A stretch of DNA of 64,000 nucleotides. Origin: Linanthus parryae. Lineage: Eukaryota > Streptophyta > Magnoliopsida > Ericales > Polemoniaceae. Both the position numbers and the translations under genes were made by a program. This document shows, in pieces, positions 10,172 through 21,372 of this stretch (its first letter is position 1; each line of letters begins with the position of its first letter). The notes beneath the pieces are model-generated. The model was not told the origin of the DNA, searched no databases, and worked only from the letters and a program-made list of their open reading frames with translations. The stretch is from assembly GCA_023055425.1 (NCBI GenBank), contig JALGPY010000005.1:88577495-88641494 (forward strand), in the 5' to 3' direction.

Positions 10172-10570
10172 AGAGCCAATCTGGTGCATCTCGTATGCCT
10201 ATAGATCTGGCGTGCCCTTCATGCTTTCGCTGCGCAAGAGGTTTTGTGAGTGGATCTGAAAGATTGTCATCCGTTGGAATCTTGCACATCTTCACATCTC
10301 CTCAATCGATCATATCACGAATAAGATGGAATCTCCTAAGTACATGCTTTGATTTCTGGTGTGATCTTGGTTCCTTGGCTTGTGCGATCACCCCGGAGTT
10401 GTCACAATACAACTCGATGGGATCCACGATGCTAGGGACCACACCGAGCTCAGTGATAAACTTCTTTATCCAAACTGCCTCTTTTGTTGTTTCTGCAACA
10501 GCAATGTACTCAGCTTCTGTTGTAGAATCAGCAACTGTCACTTGCTTGGAACCCTTCCAGCTCACAGCTC
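10172..10570 (-). pseudogene. pol: Copia-1 RNase H
   Basis: Copia-type RNase H on the minus strand. SWKGSKQVTVADSTTEAEYI holds the second and third catalytic positions; WIKKFITELGVVP and LYCDNSGVIAQAKEPRSHQK follow. One stop after LIRDMID (10302) precedes the C-terminus (CKIPTDDNLSDPLTKPLAQ). The N-terminal part and all of RT are missing; upstream sequence switches straight to the pre-integrase region near 10577. Confidence 0.8.
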
Positions 10571-10577
10571 CTCAACT

Positions 10578-12006
10578 CAGCTAATGAAGTAGGTGTAACC
10601 ACCTCTGGCAGGCCTGGGAAACGGCCGCATACATCGGTATGTATGAGTGCCAATAACTCACTAGTCCTCTCACCTTTCTAATTGAAAGGGGACTTTGTCA
10701 TTATTCCTAATAAACAAGATCCACTTGTCTCATACGATTCCATATCAAATGAGTCTAGAAGTCCATCCTTATGGAGTCTAGATATGCGTTTTTCATTTAA
10801 TGGCCTAAATGACAATGCCATAAATATGTAGGATTTAAATCATTAGTTTCAATCCATTTAGATTGGACTATTTAGATCAAGGATATACAATCCATTAGAC
10901 AAATGCGCACTACAATAGTGCATACTATCAAAATAAATGGAGCAAAACTTGTACTTTATTGAAATAGAAAAACCCTTCTCGTCCAAACAACAAACGGAAA
11001 TAATGTTTCTGCTTATAGCAGGCACATAAAAGCAATTGTCTAATTCTAAAATAAGTCTAGAAGGCAAAGATAGCTCATAAACGCCTACCGCCAATGCAGC
11101 AACTTTTGCTCCATTCCCGACGCGCAGATCTATCTCCCCTTTAGCCAATCTTCTACTTCTTTTCAAATCCTGCACATTTCGACAAATGTGAGAACCAAAT
11201 CAAGTATCCAATAACCAAGATGAAGAAATAGAAAGATTGACGTCTATAACATAAATACCTGGTGGTGGTGGAATCAGTATTCCAAGCTTCTTATCCTCCA
11301 GATATTTAGGGCAATTCCTCATCTAGTGACCCGGCTGGCTGCAATAGTGACATTCACCTTTAGCCACACCTCCACTAGGCTTTAGCGCTTCCTTGGATTT
11401 TGCAAATTTCTTGCGTTTTCCTTTGGAAGTAGAGGCAACTCCTTTTCCCTTCTTCCTATGCACCATCATATTATAGTTCATAATGAACTGATTATAACTA
11501 TCAGGCAACGATTGCAAGACAAGATCAGTTGCCAAATCTTGGCCAAGTGGGAATCCCAGTCTCTCAAGGTTCTCAATGTACCCGATCATTCGGAGTACGT
11601 GAGGCCCTACTGGATTCCCCTCTACGAGACTACTCTTGAATAATGCTTTAGACACCTCATAGCGCTCATGCCTTGCCTGTTCCTGAAAAAATTGTTTCAA
11701 GTGTATGATCATATCACAGGCTTCCATATTCTCGTGCTGCTTCTAAAGCTCAGGAGTCATGGTGCAAAGCATGAGGCAATTCACGTCATTAGAATCATCA
11801 ATATGTTTCTGACGTGCTCTCACTTCCGCAAGAACAGACTCATCTTGTGGTGGGGCTGGAATTGGAGTGTCTAAGACGTACCACTTCTTTTCTTGCTTAA
11901 GAAAAATTCTTAAGTTTCTGTACCAGTCAAGGAAATTTGTTCCTTACAGTTTATCCTCCTCAAGGACAGATCGTAAGGATGAAGTCGATGCGTTGTTGTT
12001 TGCCAT
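10578..12006 (-). pseudogene. gag: Copia-1 gag-protease-pre-integrase pseudogene
   Basis: Starts at ATG 12006 (MANNNASTSSLRSVLEEDKL), with an in-frame TAA directly after that motif and a TAG about 70 codons later. The gag core is readable at 11727-11400 (RMIGYIENLERLGFPLGQD, SLPDSYNQFIMNYNMM). The zinc knuckle begins CHYCSQPGH and is cut by a TAG. In the protease the catalytic LDTG has become LDT-stop. The protease C-terminus (CFYVPAISRNIISVCCLDEK) and the pre-integrase tail (SCLLGIMTKSPFN) are recognisable. Homology breaks off after LIHTDVCGRF, where the integrase core would begin. Confidence 0.8.
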
Positions 12007-13628
12007 TTGGAATTCTACAAAACGAGATATGTGCAATTTTATTATTTTGAACAATTTAACTATATTCAACAATGGCTAGATCATCAAATATAGCTCCCAC
12101 TATTTTTCTCGGATTAATAGACCTCACCATTAATGCGGAAAATATCATTATATTTTCTAGTAGGTCCAAGATCCCTTTTTCACTTCTTCTTGAGCTTGCT
12201 TTGGCAAATCACCCAAGAATAGGTTATTTAGGTAGGAACCATTCCAATTGCATCCCTATTCAACTCTTGGTCCAATTAGGTGAATAACTCTTTATTCTTT
12301 ATCCCATGGATAACGCCTAGTTGTCATGCCTCTAGGTTCATCAATCCAATTGATTCTTACTCAGTTTCGTCCAACCTCTTGCTTCAACATACACACATTA
12401 CTAGCTTGTGTCGTCCTCAACACATCATGGTAAATTAAAATCGCCTTGCTTTGGCAAGCCCGAGTTTTAATAAACCTTGATCATGAAGGGTGTTTTGGAA
12501 AGAGAAGGCAAAACGCAATATTTAATTGAGGGATTTAATTTTCTTAACTTGTTTGGTTGATATAATCAACATGATCTACTTATTTGGATTGGGCATTCCA
12601 CAATAAAAGACCATCCTTGTTTATTATTATCTTGTTAACATTTTGCTAGTATCGCCATACACACAAAAATAAATAACAAGACATAAATAATAAACATCCA
12701 CAAAATAAAATAAAAAACGTGGCATGGATATGGCCCCTAGACTAATATTATCAAGCCAATGATAATATCCAATTGCCCTAAAGTGACAAGCTCATGTCCA
12801 TGTGCTCCACCATAGCCGCGCGCCTAGGGGGTGTCTTCTTTGTCTTTTGGCTCTTTTGGTTCTCCGGTCTTCTTCTCCATGCTCTTGGCTATCATCTAAA
12901 TATTTCTAATTCTAGCCTAACATCTAGAATAAATAAATAATAAAAGCCTCACATGTCGAGGAGAAAAGACGACTCGCAGGCCGTAAAACTTAATTAATTA
13001 TTACATTACTTTGATCAGCTCGTAGGTCGTAAACCAAACCACAAAGAAAAAAGCATCCACTACCTAGGCCATGTCCATCCACCATGAAAAAAAGCACAAA
13101 ATACAGTTAAAACCAATTTTTAACGCGCTTGTTCAATTTTAATTGAGTTGGGTAATTAGGGTTACAACGGTCTAAGGGGTCCAACCTAAGCCTAGGCCGA
13201 ACCTCAAGGACCGCCGCCCGCCACTTGGGCCCGGCCGCCCTATGTGACCCGCGGCCTTTGCTTGGCGTGCAAGGAAGGGGGCGGACGGCTAGGGTTTCAA
13301 CCCTAGCCTCCTTCCCTTCTTCCTTGTTGCCCAAGCATGGTTGTTTCCTTTATGGATGTTTTCATAAATTTTTTTTCCATAATTGAAAACTCTTTTACAA
13401 CTATGTGCCCATAAACCCTAATTTTTCAAGAACCCAATAATTCATATCCTATGTGATTAAACTCACCAATTCTAACATCCAATGTTAAATTAGGTCTTGT
13501 TTATTGCTGAATGAAATTCAACTTTGCATCTACTATGCCAATTAATTTTAGTTTTCGCGTAATAATAAAAATACGGTGTATAAACTGAAATCGTAACACA
13601 TAAAGCCATGTTATGCACTGCGACCTGT
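12007..13628 (-). other. Copia-1 5' leader
   Basis: About 1.6 kb between PBS and gag ATG. I see no gene or domain in it. There is a GC-richer stretch at about 13170-13310 with no supported product. Long leaders occur in several plant copia lineages. Confidence 0.5.
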
Positions 13629-13641
13629 GGCTCTGATACCA
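13629..13641 (-). other. Primer-binding site, initiator tRNA-Met (Copia-1)
   Basis: The minus strand reads TGGTATCAGAGCC, the standard copia PBS, one base inside the LTR end at 13643. Confidence 0.95.
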
Positions 13642-13642
13642 C

Positions 13643-15071
13643 TGTTGGGTTTTGACGTAGGTAATGCAGCGGAATAACAAAATTTAACTCTACTCAAAGA
13701 CCACCAAGGATCACAAGAAGAGACATCATAACATGATAAGGGACATAGTAATTGTGTACCTTTTGGTTTGAGAGATCACACGAAGAATGATGTCCTCGTC
13801 TCTACAGTTGATCCATGTCTAGAGGTGAGATCTAGATTCTTCCTTCTAAAGTGCTAGCTTGGACCGGAGGAAGAGGGAAGAAAAAATCAAGCAACGAGGG
13901 ACAAAGGAGGGTTTTGGCCCTCCTCTTTGGCGCCGACGGGAAGGGGGCGAACGGGCTTAGGGCGGCGGTCTCTAAGCTTTGTCTTGCTCTCTCTTTTTTT
14001 CTCTCCCACTCTCTTGTGTTATGACTAATAACATTAAGTGTGAAGGAAGCTAGAGCCTCCTTTATATAGTCCAGCAACTCCTTGTTAACTACATAAAGGT
14101 CCCTCCTGGCTCTACATGAACTTTAATTAGTCCCTTCCTTGCAAATTAGTCCTACTAAGTTTGCAAGGTGTTACACAATGATCCTTCTTATTAATTAATC
14201 ATATTAATTAATCCCAAATCTAGTTCTACTCCATTTGACGTGTGACCCCATAGGTTTCTACTTAGTTGGTAGTAACATATTACTAACATGGAGCGGTGTC
14301 TAGCAACACAACAATGCCACCCAACTAATAGAAATAGTCAGTGATCCCGACAAACCTCTTGTGCCCAATATCTCATATTGCACTATCCCTTTGTCTCCAT
14401 ATCCGGATTGGACACGAGACATAAATAGTCACACTCGTATATCCAATCCATAGTTCCTCGAACCTAGGAATATGCTTATGCAAGCAGATAATATCAATAT
14501 CTCCATATTGATTTATCTGAGTCTGGCCAGGCATTCAACAAGCCTCATCCCTCGAGTGGTCGTGGATATTTTCTCCCATTATGTGGGAGGGACGAATCCT
14601 CTCTACATCACTACGATCTCTAAGCTTGCTTCCTATCATGCCCGATAGTTATCTTTGCGATTACCCAGTTACGGTGTAATTTTTGATAACATCAAAGCAC
14701 GATATTCCACAACTAGAGTATGTAGACTTTAAGTCTAAGGATTGCAATCATATTAGCACTACGAAAAGCGATTGTGACTTTAACATAATCTTATGTATCC
14801 TCCTCGTTGTGGATCAATCCAGCATGCCATTACTCCTAATGCATACCCATGTGTTAGACTTGAAATCTCCATATCAATATAAACACATACTAGTCTATAT
14901 TTGGTCGTCCTATTAATCAATATAGTGGACTAGGGATATTTAAGATAAACAACACATTGTATCTAAGGACTTCATTATATTAAATATCACAATGTATAAT
15001 AAATGAATATTGTAGCCAATAAAAATGTTAAAACTAAATATTAGATTGCCTCTAGGGCATCTATTCGAACA
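13643..15071 (-). mobile_element. Copia-1 5' LTR, complete (1429 bp)
   Basis: On the minus strand it runs from TGTTCGAATAG (15071) to ...AAAACCCAACA (13643). A TATA box is at 14061-14069. The right border meets Athila-2 LTR sequence at 15072. Confidence 0.85.
14061..14069 (-). promoter_or_regulatory. TATA box in Copia-1 LTR
   Basis: The minus strand reads CTATATAAA, about 420 bp before the LTR end. It would drive leftward transcription of the element. Confidence 0.6.
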
Positions 15072-15327
15072 TGTCAGACTTAGAAAATAATCTCAGAAAA
15101 TTTACACCAAAAAATAGATACTTTATTTACTTTTCTTTATTTACTGCACTTTAGTTTAAAAATCACTATCACAACTATACCTCCTTTTTACAGCTTTTCT
15201 ATTAGTTTTGATTATTCAAGTACAATCTAAAACTATTATCGGGGGTTCGATATCTGAGTCGTTAAATACTTTACTTTATTACTTGATCGTACACTTGCGA
15301 AAATAACAGCTAAGAATTGCCGTTATA
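15072..15327 (+). mobile_element. Athila-2 5' LTR remnant
   Basis: Aligns with the last 250 bp of the 3' LTR (shared agatactttattta, actatacctcctttttnca, acttgcgaaaataaca). The upstream part was separated when Copia-1 inserted. It ends 5 nt before the PBS; the usual terminal CA reads TA here. Confidence 0.8.
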
Positions 15328-15332
15328 GTTTT

Positions 15333-15349
15333 TGGCGTCGTTGCCGGGG
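15333..15349 (+). other. Primer-binding site, tRNA-Asp type (Athila-2)
   Basis: TGGCGTCGTTGCCGGGG, one base different from the sites of Athila-1 and element M (C to T at base 6). Confidence 0.85.
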
Positions 15350-15466
15350 AAAGTAACAGTTTTACTTAAAATAGTTAGAATTAGTTTCGAAGTTTGTTCT
15401 CTTATTTTTTCTTTTTCTTTTTTTTCTCACTTCTCTTGAAATTTGATTTTCAGGATATTCTATTGT

Positions 15467-17088
15467 ATGCCCAGATTACCTTGTGAGCTTGTACCATCAC
15501 TCGAAGACCCAGAAAAACTTTTTAGAGAGCAAAACAGCAGACACCGAGAAGCCAGGATGTCTGAACACGGAGACGACAGTGAGAACGGAGAGGATGCACC
15601 CACAGGACGTGAGACACGTACCCCAGCTCAGATGGCCCGTTAAATTGAGGAACTGATTAGGGCAGGCTTTGCTGCCCGGAACAACCAGAGGACAAACAAC
15701 CGATCTGGGCGCGCTTTGGTGGAAAATTTTGAAGTCCCTAATGGAGGGCATGGGCCAGCAATCGTAGTGCCTCCAATCACTGCGAAGCACTATCATCTAA
15801 AATCATCCACCATTCAAACTGCCGAGACCCAGTGGCCGTTCAATGGTAGAGCTGATGAAGACCCAAACGAATTCATCGAGAAGTTCGAGGATTACTGCAA
15901 CAAGATCAAATACTGGGTAGTCGAGTCGGATACTCTCAAAATAATCTTGTTCCTCTACTACCTATTCGGGATAGCAAAAGAGTGGCTCGAAACAAGACCA
16001 CCGAGGTCCATCACAACATGGGATGGATGTGTCTCTGATTTTTTGGCAAAATTCTAACCCGCCTCTCGGGTTATCAAACTTTAGAGTGAAATTTTATCTT
16101 TCAATAAGAAGATGGGAGAGACGGGGGATCCAAAAATGCTATAATCACGTTAATGAGGATTGTAAAAAAATGCTATAATCACGGTTTCGGGGATCCAAAA
16201 ATCCTACAAGTATTCTACCATGCCCTGGACATGGGGAATTATGACAGGTTTGACTGGGAAGCCGTCGGTAATTTTCTATACCATGTGTACAAAGACGGAG
16301 CATATGATTTGATGAAGCAATTGGCCAAACAGGATACTCTTCTGGTTCACGACCGCATGCTCACAACATTGGTCGAACCATTGGCTGACGACAAGATTGA
16401 TAATCTGACCAAAGCAGTCACAGACCTGGTTCATAAAGTATACTCAGAATAGAAGATGAAGACCGTGGAAGAACAAGGCTTGGGCTCAGCCATCGAGGAC
16501 CCTAGGAAGGAAGATGCGAACAATGTGCAGCAGCAATGGGACCCAAGCCGGTATAGACCTGGAACGAGAGATGCACTAGGTTTTCAGCACCGGCCACATT
16601 CACAACAGGCTGTACCTGCACATCACCAGTACTTCCAGCACCGATAGGGTTATCAGCGCAACTATTTGAGAGCTGCATGAGTAAACTAGACGCCTGGTTG
16701 GAATCTAGGTTTGAACAGATCGACGCACTCACAGCTGACATGACCACTATGAAAACTGCGATACGAACTTCAATTGGCACAGCAGCAAGCAGAAAGAGCA
16801 CCAGTGAACTTACCTTCAAACACAATGAACAATCCACGCGCCCAAATCAAAGCCATCACCGATCGGAGTGGAATAGCAATACAAGATCCGCAGTATCCCA
16901 GTCATGCAAGTGCAAATAAGTCGGAGAATATCGAACACGAAGTTTTTGACAGGGAAGACAGCCCAACCTTCAGCACCCAGCTGAAGGGCCCGGTCAGACA
17001 GGATGCAGTGCAAATTGAAAAGGGTAATCCAGAAACAGTACCTGCAAAAGTGGAGAGTTGTCCATGCAAATCAACGAAGACAAAGTAA
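15467..17088 (+). pseudogene. gag: Athila-2 gag pseudogene
   Basis: ATG at 15467 (MPRLPCELVPSLEDPEKLF). A TAA at 15641-15643 interrupts the N-terminus. The core is readable at 15716-16057 (QWPFNGRADEDPNEFIEKFE, FGIAKEWLETRPPRSITTWD). A stop and an 80-bp rearrangement (16124-16202) follow. The C-terminal half (HGFGDPKILQVFYHALDMGN, KQLAKQDTLLVHDRMLTTLV) ends with a Gln-rich tract, a coil (LESRFEQIDALTADMTTMKT) and a tail to 17088. At least three stops and one frameshift (near 16775). Confidence 0.8.
16124..16202 (+). repeat. Local rearranged duplication inside gag
   Basis: Two short words occur in mirrored order, both in direct orientation: GGGGATCCAAAAAT (16124-16137), ATGCTATAATCACG (16136-16149), then ATGCTATAATCACG (16170-16183), GGGGATCCAAAAAT (16189-16202). 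It sits at the break between the gag core and its C-terminal half. Confidence 0.8.
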
Positions 17089-17199
17089 AATTTAATGTTT
17101 TATAATGTCTCTCAAGCTCACAGATTACTACAGCCATGAAAAATGTTTTGTTGAGGAAGTAATTGATGAAGGAGTGGAAAACGAAGAGATGGATGAGAA

Positions 17200-18924
17200 C
17201 TGAAAATTGGACCCCTTTATACAGCGAGGAAGAAGGCGAGCATAAAATGGCTCTGGCCCCATCACTCGAAGAGCCACCAATCTTGGAGCTTAAACCACTA
17301 CCATACCACCTCAGGTATGCATACATTGGGGAAAATAAAACTCTGTCAGTAATTATCTCGTCTCTTCTATCTCCGGATCAGGAGAAGAAAATTGTTGGAA
17401 GAGCCGAAAGAACATATAGATTCCATCGGATTACCGATTGCAGATCTAAAGGGGATCAGCCTTTCCTACTACATGCACAAGATCGGGATAGAAGAAGAAA
17501 ATAAGCCAGTAATTCAGACTCAATGGAGACTAAACTCGATCATGAAGGACGTTGTGCGCAAGGTGGTCATGAATTAGCTAGAAGCTGGAATTATATATCC
17601 TATCTCAGACATCACTTGGGTCAGTCCTGTCCAGAGTATGCCCAAGAAAGGGGGTATGACAATGGTACAGAATGCTGATCCGGAACAGATCGCGCATCGC
17701 ACAGTTACAGGCTGGCGAATCTGCATGGACTACTGGAAGCTCCATGACGCAACACTGAAGGACCACTTCTCCCTGCAATTCATGGACTGGATGCTGGACA
17801 GGTTTTCCCACCATGCCTACTACTGTTTTCTTGACTGGTGCTCCGGGTATAACCAGATCTACATTGATCTGGAAGATCAAGAAAAAATAACGTTCACATG
17901 ACCATACGGTACTTTTGCCTTTCGGTGTATGCCGTTTAGCTTGTGCAACGCTCCAGCAACATTCCGGCAATGCATGATGGCTAAATTTTCAGATATCATA
18001 GAGAAAGATCTGGAAGTCTTCATGGACTGTTCACTGTCCGGGGACAGTTTTGAGGACTGTCTACACCACTTGCCAAGAGTCCTGATTCGGTGCAGGAAAA
18101 CTAATTTGGTGCTAAATTGGGAAAAATTAAACTTTATTGTCACTGAAGGCATTGTGTTGGGACACAGGCTTTCCATCAAAGGTTTAGAAATGGATAGATC
18201 AAAGATTTCGGTGATGAAACAACTTCCATACCCAAGCACAGTAAGGGCGATCAAGATTTTTTTTGGCCGCGTAGGGTTTTACAAATGATTCATTAAAGAT
18301 TTTTCCAAGAATACAAAACCACTGTGTAATCTGTTGGAGAAAGATGTGCCATTCGTATTTGACGAATCCTGCAAACAAGCCTTTGACCTACTCAAAGATC
18401 GCCGTAATACTGCCCCGATAATCACAACTCCAGATTGGTCACTTCTGTTCGACTTGATGTGCAACATGAGTGACTACGCAGTTGGAGCGGTACTGGGACA
18501 GAGAAAAGATAAAGTCTGCCATGTAATTTACAATGCTAGAAAAAATTTGAATGATGCACAGATTAACTATGGTACTACAGAAAAAGAACTGATGGCAGTA
18601 GTATTTTCCCTGGCCAAGTTCAGACCATATCTGGTGGGGTCGAAAGTCGTCATCTTCACATATCACAACGCCCTAAAGTACCTTCTAGAAAAGAAGGACG
18701 CAAAACCAAGGCTGTGGCACTGGATTCTGCTGATGCAGGAATTCGACGTAGAAATCAGGGACAAGAAGGGAGTCGAGAATGTGGTGGCTGATTATTTTTC
18801 TCGGATGGAGAACCCAACTCAAGAATCAGTCCCAATTAAGGAAAAATTTACTGATGAGCAAAGCCAACAGACAACCATGGTACTACGCCATAGCCAACTA
18901 TCTAGTAAGTGGAGCTCTCCTTGA
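17200..18924 (+). pseudogene. pol: Athila-2 pol: RT and RNase H
   Basis: The RT N-terminal region is readable with frame changes from about 17260 (LELKPLPYHLRYAYIGENKT); from 17392 a single frame holds RT and RNase H, with stops at 17575, 17899 and 18286. Motifs are TGWRICMDYWKLHDATLKDH, YCFLDWCSGYNQIYIDLEDQ, FRCMPFSLCNAPATFRQCMM and GHRLSIKGLEMDRSKI. The catalytic box reads VFMDCSLSG, so the second Asp is Cys. RNase H has LFDLMCNMSDYAVGAVLGQR (catalytic Asp in CD context replaced by CN), YGTTEKELMAVVFSLAKFRP and the end motif VVADYFSRM. Gag and RT are only about 100 bp apart and no protease is present. Confidence 0.85.
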
Positions 18925-19316
18925 AGGTATCACCCCTTTGCAAAAGAAGAAGTTCATCTCAGAATGCAGTCAATATTTATGGGATTAACCATTCCTATTC
19001 AAAAAGGCAGCTGATAACATCTTGCGGAGGTGTATTCCATGTCACGAGATCCTACAGGTAATTTATCACTGTCACTCAGCTTAGTGTGGGGGTCACTTCA
19101 GTGGACCTAGGACAGCGCACAAAGTCTTTCAGTCAGGTTTTTTCTGGCTGAAAATTTTCAAGGATTGCCACGACTATGAAAAGAGTTTTGATCGCTTCCA
19201 GCGCACAAGAAATATTTCCCAATGGAATGAGATGCCCATGACACTATGGCAAGAGGTAGAACCTTTCTATGTTTTGGGCATTGATTTCATGGGACCCTTT
19301 CCATCATCCTTGGGTA

Positions 19317-19364
<48 letters not shown>

Positions 19365-20155
19365 TTCTGGCATTTGATAATGATTCCAAGAGGGTAGAAG
19401 CTATGGTTTTCAGAAAAATGACGCAGAAACAGTGGAGCGGTTTCTCAAGAAAAATATTTTCACCAGGTTTGGCATTGTCAGTGATGAAGGCTCTCACTTT
19501 ATCAATAAAGTCTTTGCCAAAGTTTTAAAGCAGTATGGGGTGTCTATCCACAAGGTATCACTGCGTTACCACCCTTTGGAAAATGGGCAAGTAAAGGTGT
19601 CAAATCGTGAAATCAAGAGCATATTGGAAAAAAATTTGAATCAAATACGAAAAGATTGGTCCTTAACGCTAGACAATGCACTTTGGGCGTCTAGGACATC
19701 TTACAAAACCCCGCTAGGAATGTCCCCGCACCAGCTGGTGTTTGGTAAAGCTTGTCACTTACCTGTAGAATTATAATACCTAGCTTATTGGGCAATCAAG
19801 CAGCTGAATGTGGATCACAACTTATCTGGAGATAAGAGGAAGATTGCACTGCTCGAATTGGAGGAATTCAGAAAAACAGCTTATGAGAGTGCCAAGATCT
19901 ATAAGGAAAAAACGACGAAATGGCATGACAATCGCATTCTACCAAAGAAGTTAGTGATTGGGAAGAAGGTTCTCCTTTACATTTAAGGATGAAGTTTCTA
20001 TACACGGATGTTGCGCTCACGATGGTCTAGATCATTTATTATGAAATACATTACATCCTGGGGAGTAGCGGAACTGGAAAACCCAAGGGACAACACAATT
20101 CTCAAGGTGAATGGGAACAGAGTCAAGCCATAGAGAGATCAGCAGGAGGCTACAG
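18925..20155 (+). pseudogene. pol: Athila-2 pol: integrase
   Basis: The zinc-binding region lies at 19060-19205 with stops. The two cysteines of its second pair are both Phe (KSFDRFQ). The core starts LGIDFMGPFPSS (first Asp) and is interrupted by a (TA)n run at 19315-19363. It continues in another frame with [20 protein letters not shown] (second Asp) and [18 protein letters not shown] (Glu). [15 protein letters not shown] is followed by TAA at 19774-19776. The C-terminal part (YLAYWAIKQLNVD, KWHDNRILPKKL) runs to about 20135. Catalytic Asp-Asp-Glu positions survive but the zinc finger and frame do not. Confidence 0.8.
19315..19363 (+). repeat. (TA)n microsatellite in integrase
   Basis: An almost pure TA run of about 49 bp splits the integrase core just after its first catalytic Asp motif. 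Confidence 0.9.
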
Positions 20156-21372
20156 ATGTAGGGGCCATCTACCTCGATGATCCTTAAGCACCAATGAGGT
20201 TTCTGGGTCGGACCGTCGACCGTAAATTACAAACCGCTGGTTGGGAGGAATCCCAACACGTATTATTAGTTTTTAAATACAGTAATTTTAATAAAAAAGT
20301 CATAAAAAGAGAGATGTGAGAAGAGGGGTTGTAATGCTGGATTTGAGTATTTCAGCAATACAGGTACAATTTTTGCAGAAATTGACTCTGCGTTCAAACA
20401 CATCTGTGCGTTCAAACACATATGTGCGTTCAAACACATAGTTGTTTCATTCAAACGTAGAAAGCCACGTCATTGAAATTTTTCAGTATAGAACAGTCAA
20501 GCACAGAGGAGTCCTACGTTCAAACGCGGAAGACCTGTGTTCATATGCACATCTTCGTCTAGACGCCAAAGGGTGGCCTTCAAATGCAGGAACTCCAACA
20601 CAGAACAGAAGAAGTTTTTAACACACCAGACATGTGTTCAACTAGAAATTTCAGAAGATCAAGCTTGCGTTCAAACGCAGAGAGTCTGCGATCAAACGCA
20701 GAATACATAGCTAGCAATTTTGAGAAAGGAGTCTAAGTTCAATGCAGGGGGTGCGTTCTAACGTAGAAGAGCATGTTCACAAAGAATACAGAGAGATAAT
20801 TTATGCATTCAAAATCAAAGGCTGAGTTCAAACGCAACTCACTAGAAAATTCCAGAATGTCCCAGAAATGAAGCTATGCGTTCAAACACAGGAGCTGCGT
20901 TCAAATGAAGCTCATCAAGATCAGTAATTTTCCAGAAATTTGAAGGCCTGAGTTCAAACGCAGAAGTTGCGTTCAAACACAGACTGGGCGGGATTAGAAA
21001 ATTTTCAAATTTTATGAAAACTTTGAAATTTCAGGGGCGTATTTGCAATTTTCAGAAGTTTGCCCATTTACAATGTACGGTTGAAAGTGACCCATTTTCA
21101 CTTCAAGACAAATCATTTCAACTCTCTCTCTCTAGAAAAACACTCTCTGCCCTACTCAGCCGCCGCCAGTCACACTCCGGAAACCACCGTCGAGCCGCCA
21201 GATTTCTCTGAACAGTGTGGGGGGGAGCTGACAAGAATGATCAGGCGGTTCCAGATCTGCTCAAGAGAATAGAGTTTTCAGATCTATACCCGTACGATTT
21301 ACTCCGATACCCAGGTTATGTTGTTTCTCTCTCTTCGCAATTTCAATTTTTTTCTGTCTTTTCATTTCTACA
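20156..21372 (+). other. Athila-2 spacer between integrase and third ORF
   Basis: No supported coding sequence. 20380-20990 is packed with about 18 diverged copies of the palindromic word TGCGTTCAAACGCA. A (CT)n patch at 21122-21133 and an AT-rich stretch precede the envelope-like ORF. Confidence 0.6.
20380..20990. repeat. Palindromic motif cluster A (TGCGTTCAAACGCA)
   Basis: The best copy is at 20666-20679: arms TGCGTT/AACGCA around CA. Variants include GCGTTCAAACACA (about 20389, 20408, 20425), GCGATCAAACGCA (20688), GCGTTCTAACGTA (about 20752) and GTTCAAACGCA (about 20828, 20952). Spacing ranges from about 18 to 60 bp. Many copies keep only one intact arm. Confidence 0.85.

Larger units (their letters stand above)
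10058..15071 (-). mobile_element. Copia-1: Ty1/copia element with large internal deletion
   Basis: Minus-strand order: complete 5' LTR (15071-13643), initiator-Met PBS, long leader, gag, protease, start of integrase, then directly RNase H, PPT, and about 98 bp of 3' LTR (10155-10058). The catalytic integrase core and RT are deleted. Both LTRs share TGTT(G/C)GAATAGATGC at their starts. The left LTR is cut by Tat-1. Confidence 0.8.

Noticed and set aside
13107..13334. Small GC-richer reading frame in the Copia-1 leader
   Set aside because: No recognisable domain and no start context; composition alone explains the open frame.
19232..19528. Reading frames with Ile-Tyr repeats
   Set aside because: Produced by the (TA)n run; only the flanking integrase motifs are meaningful.
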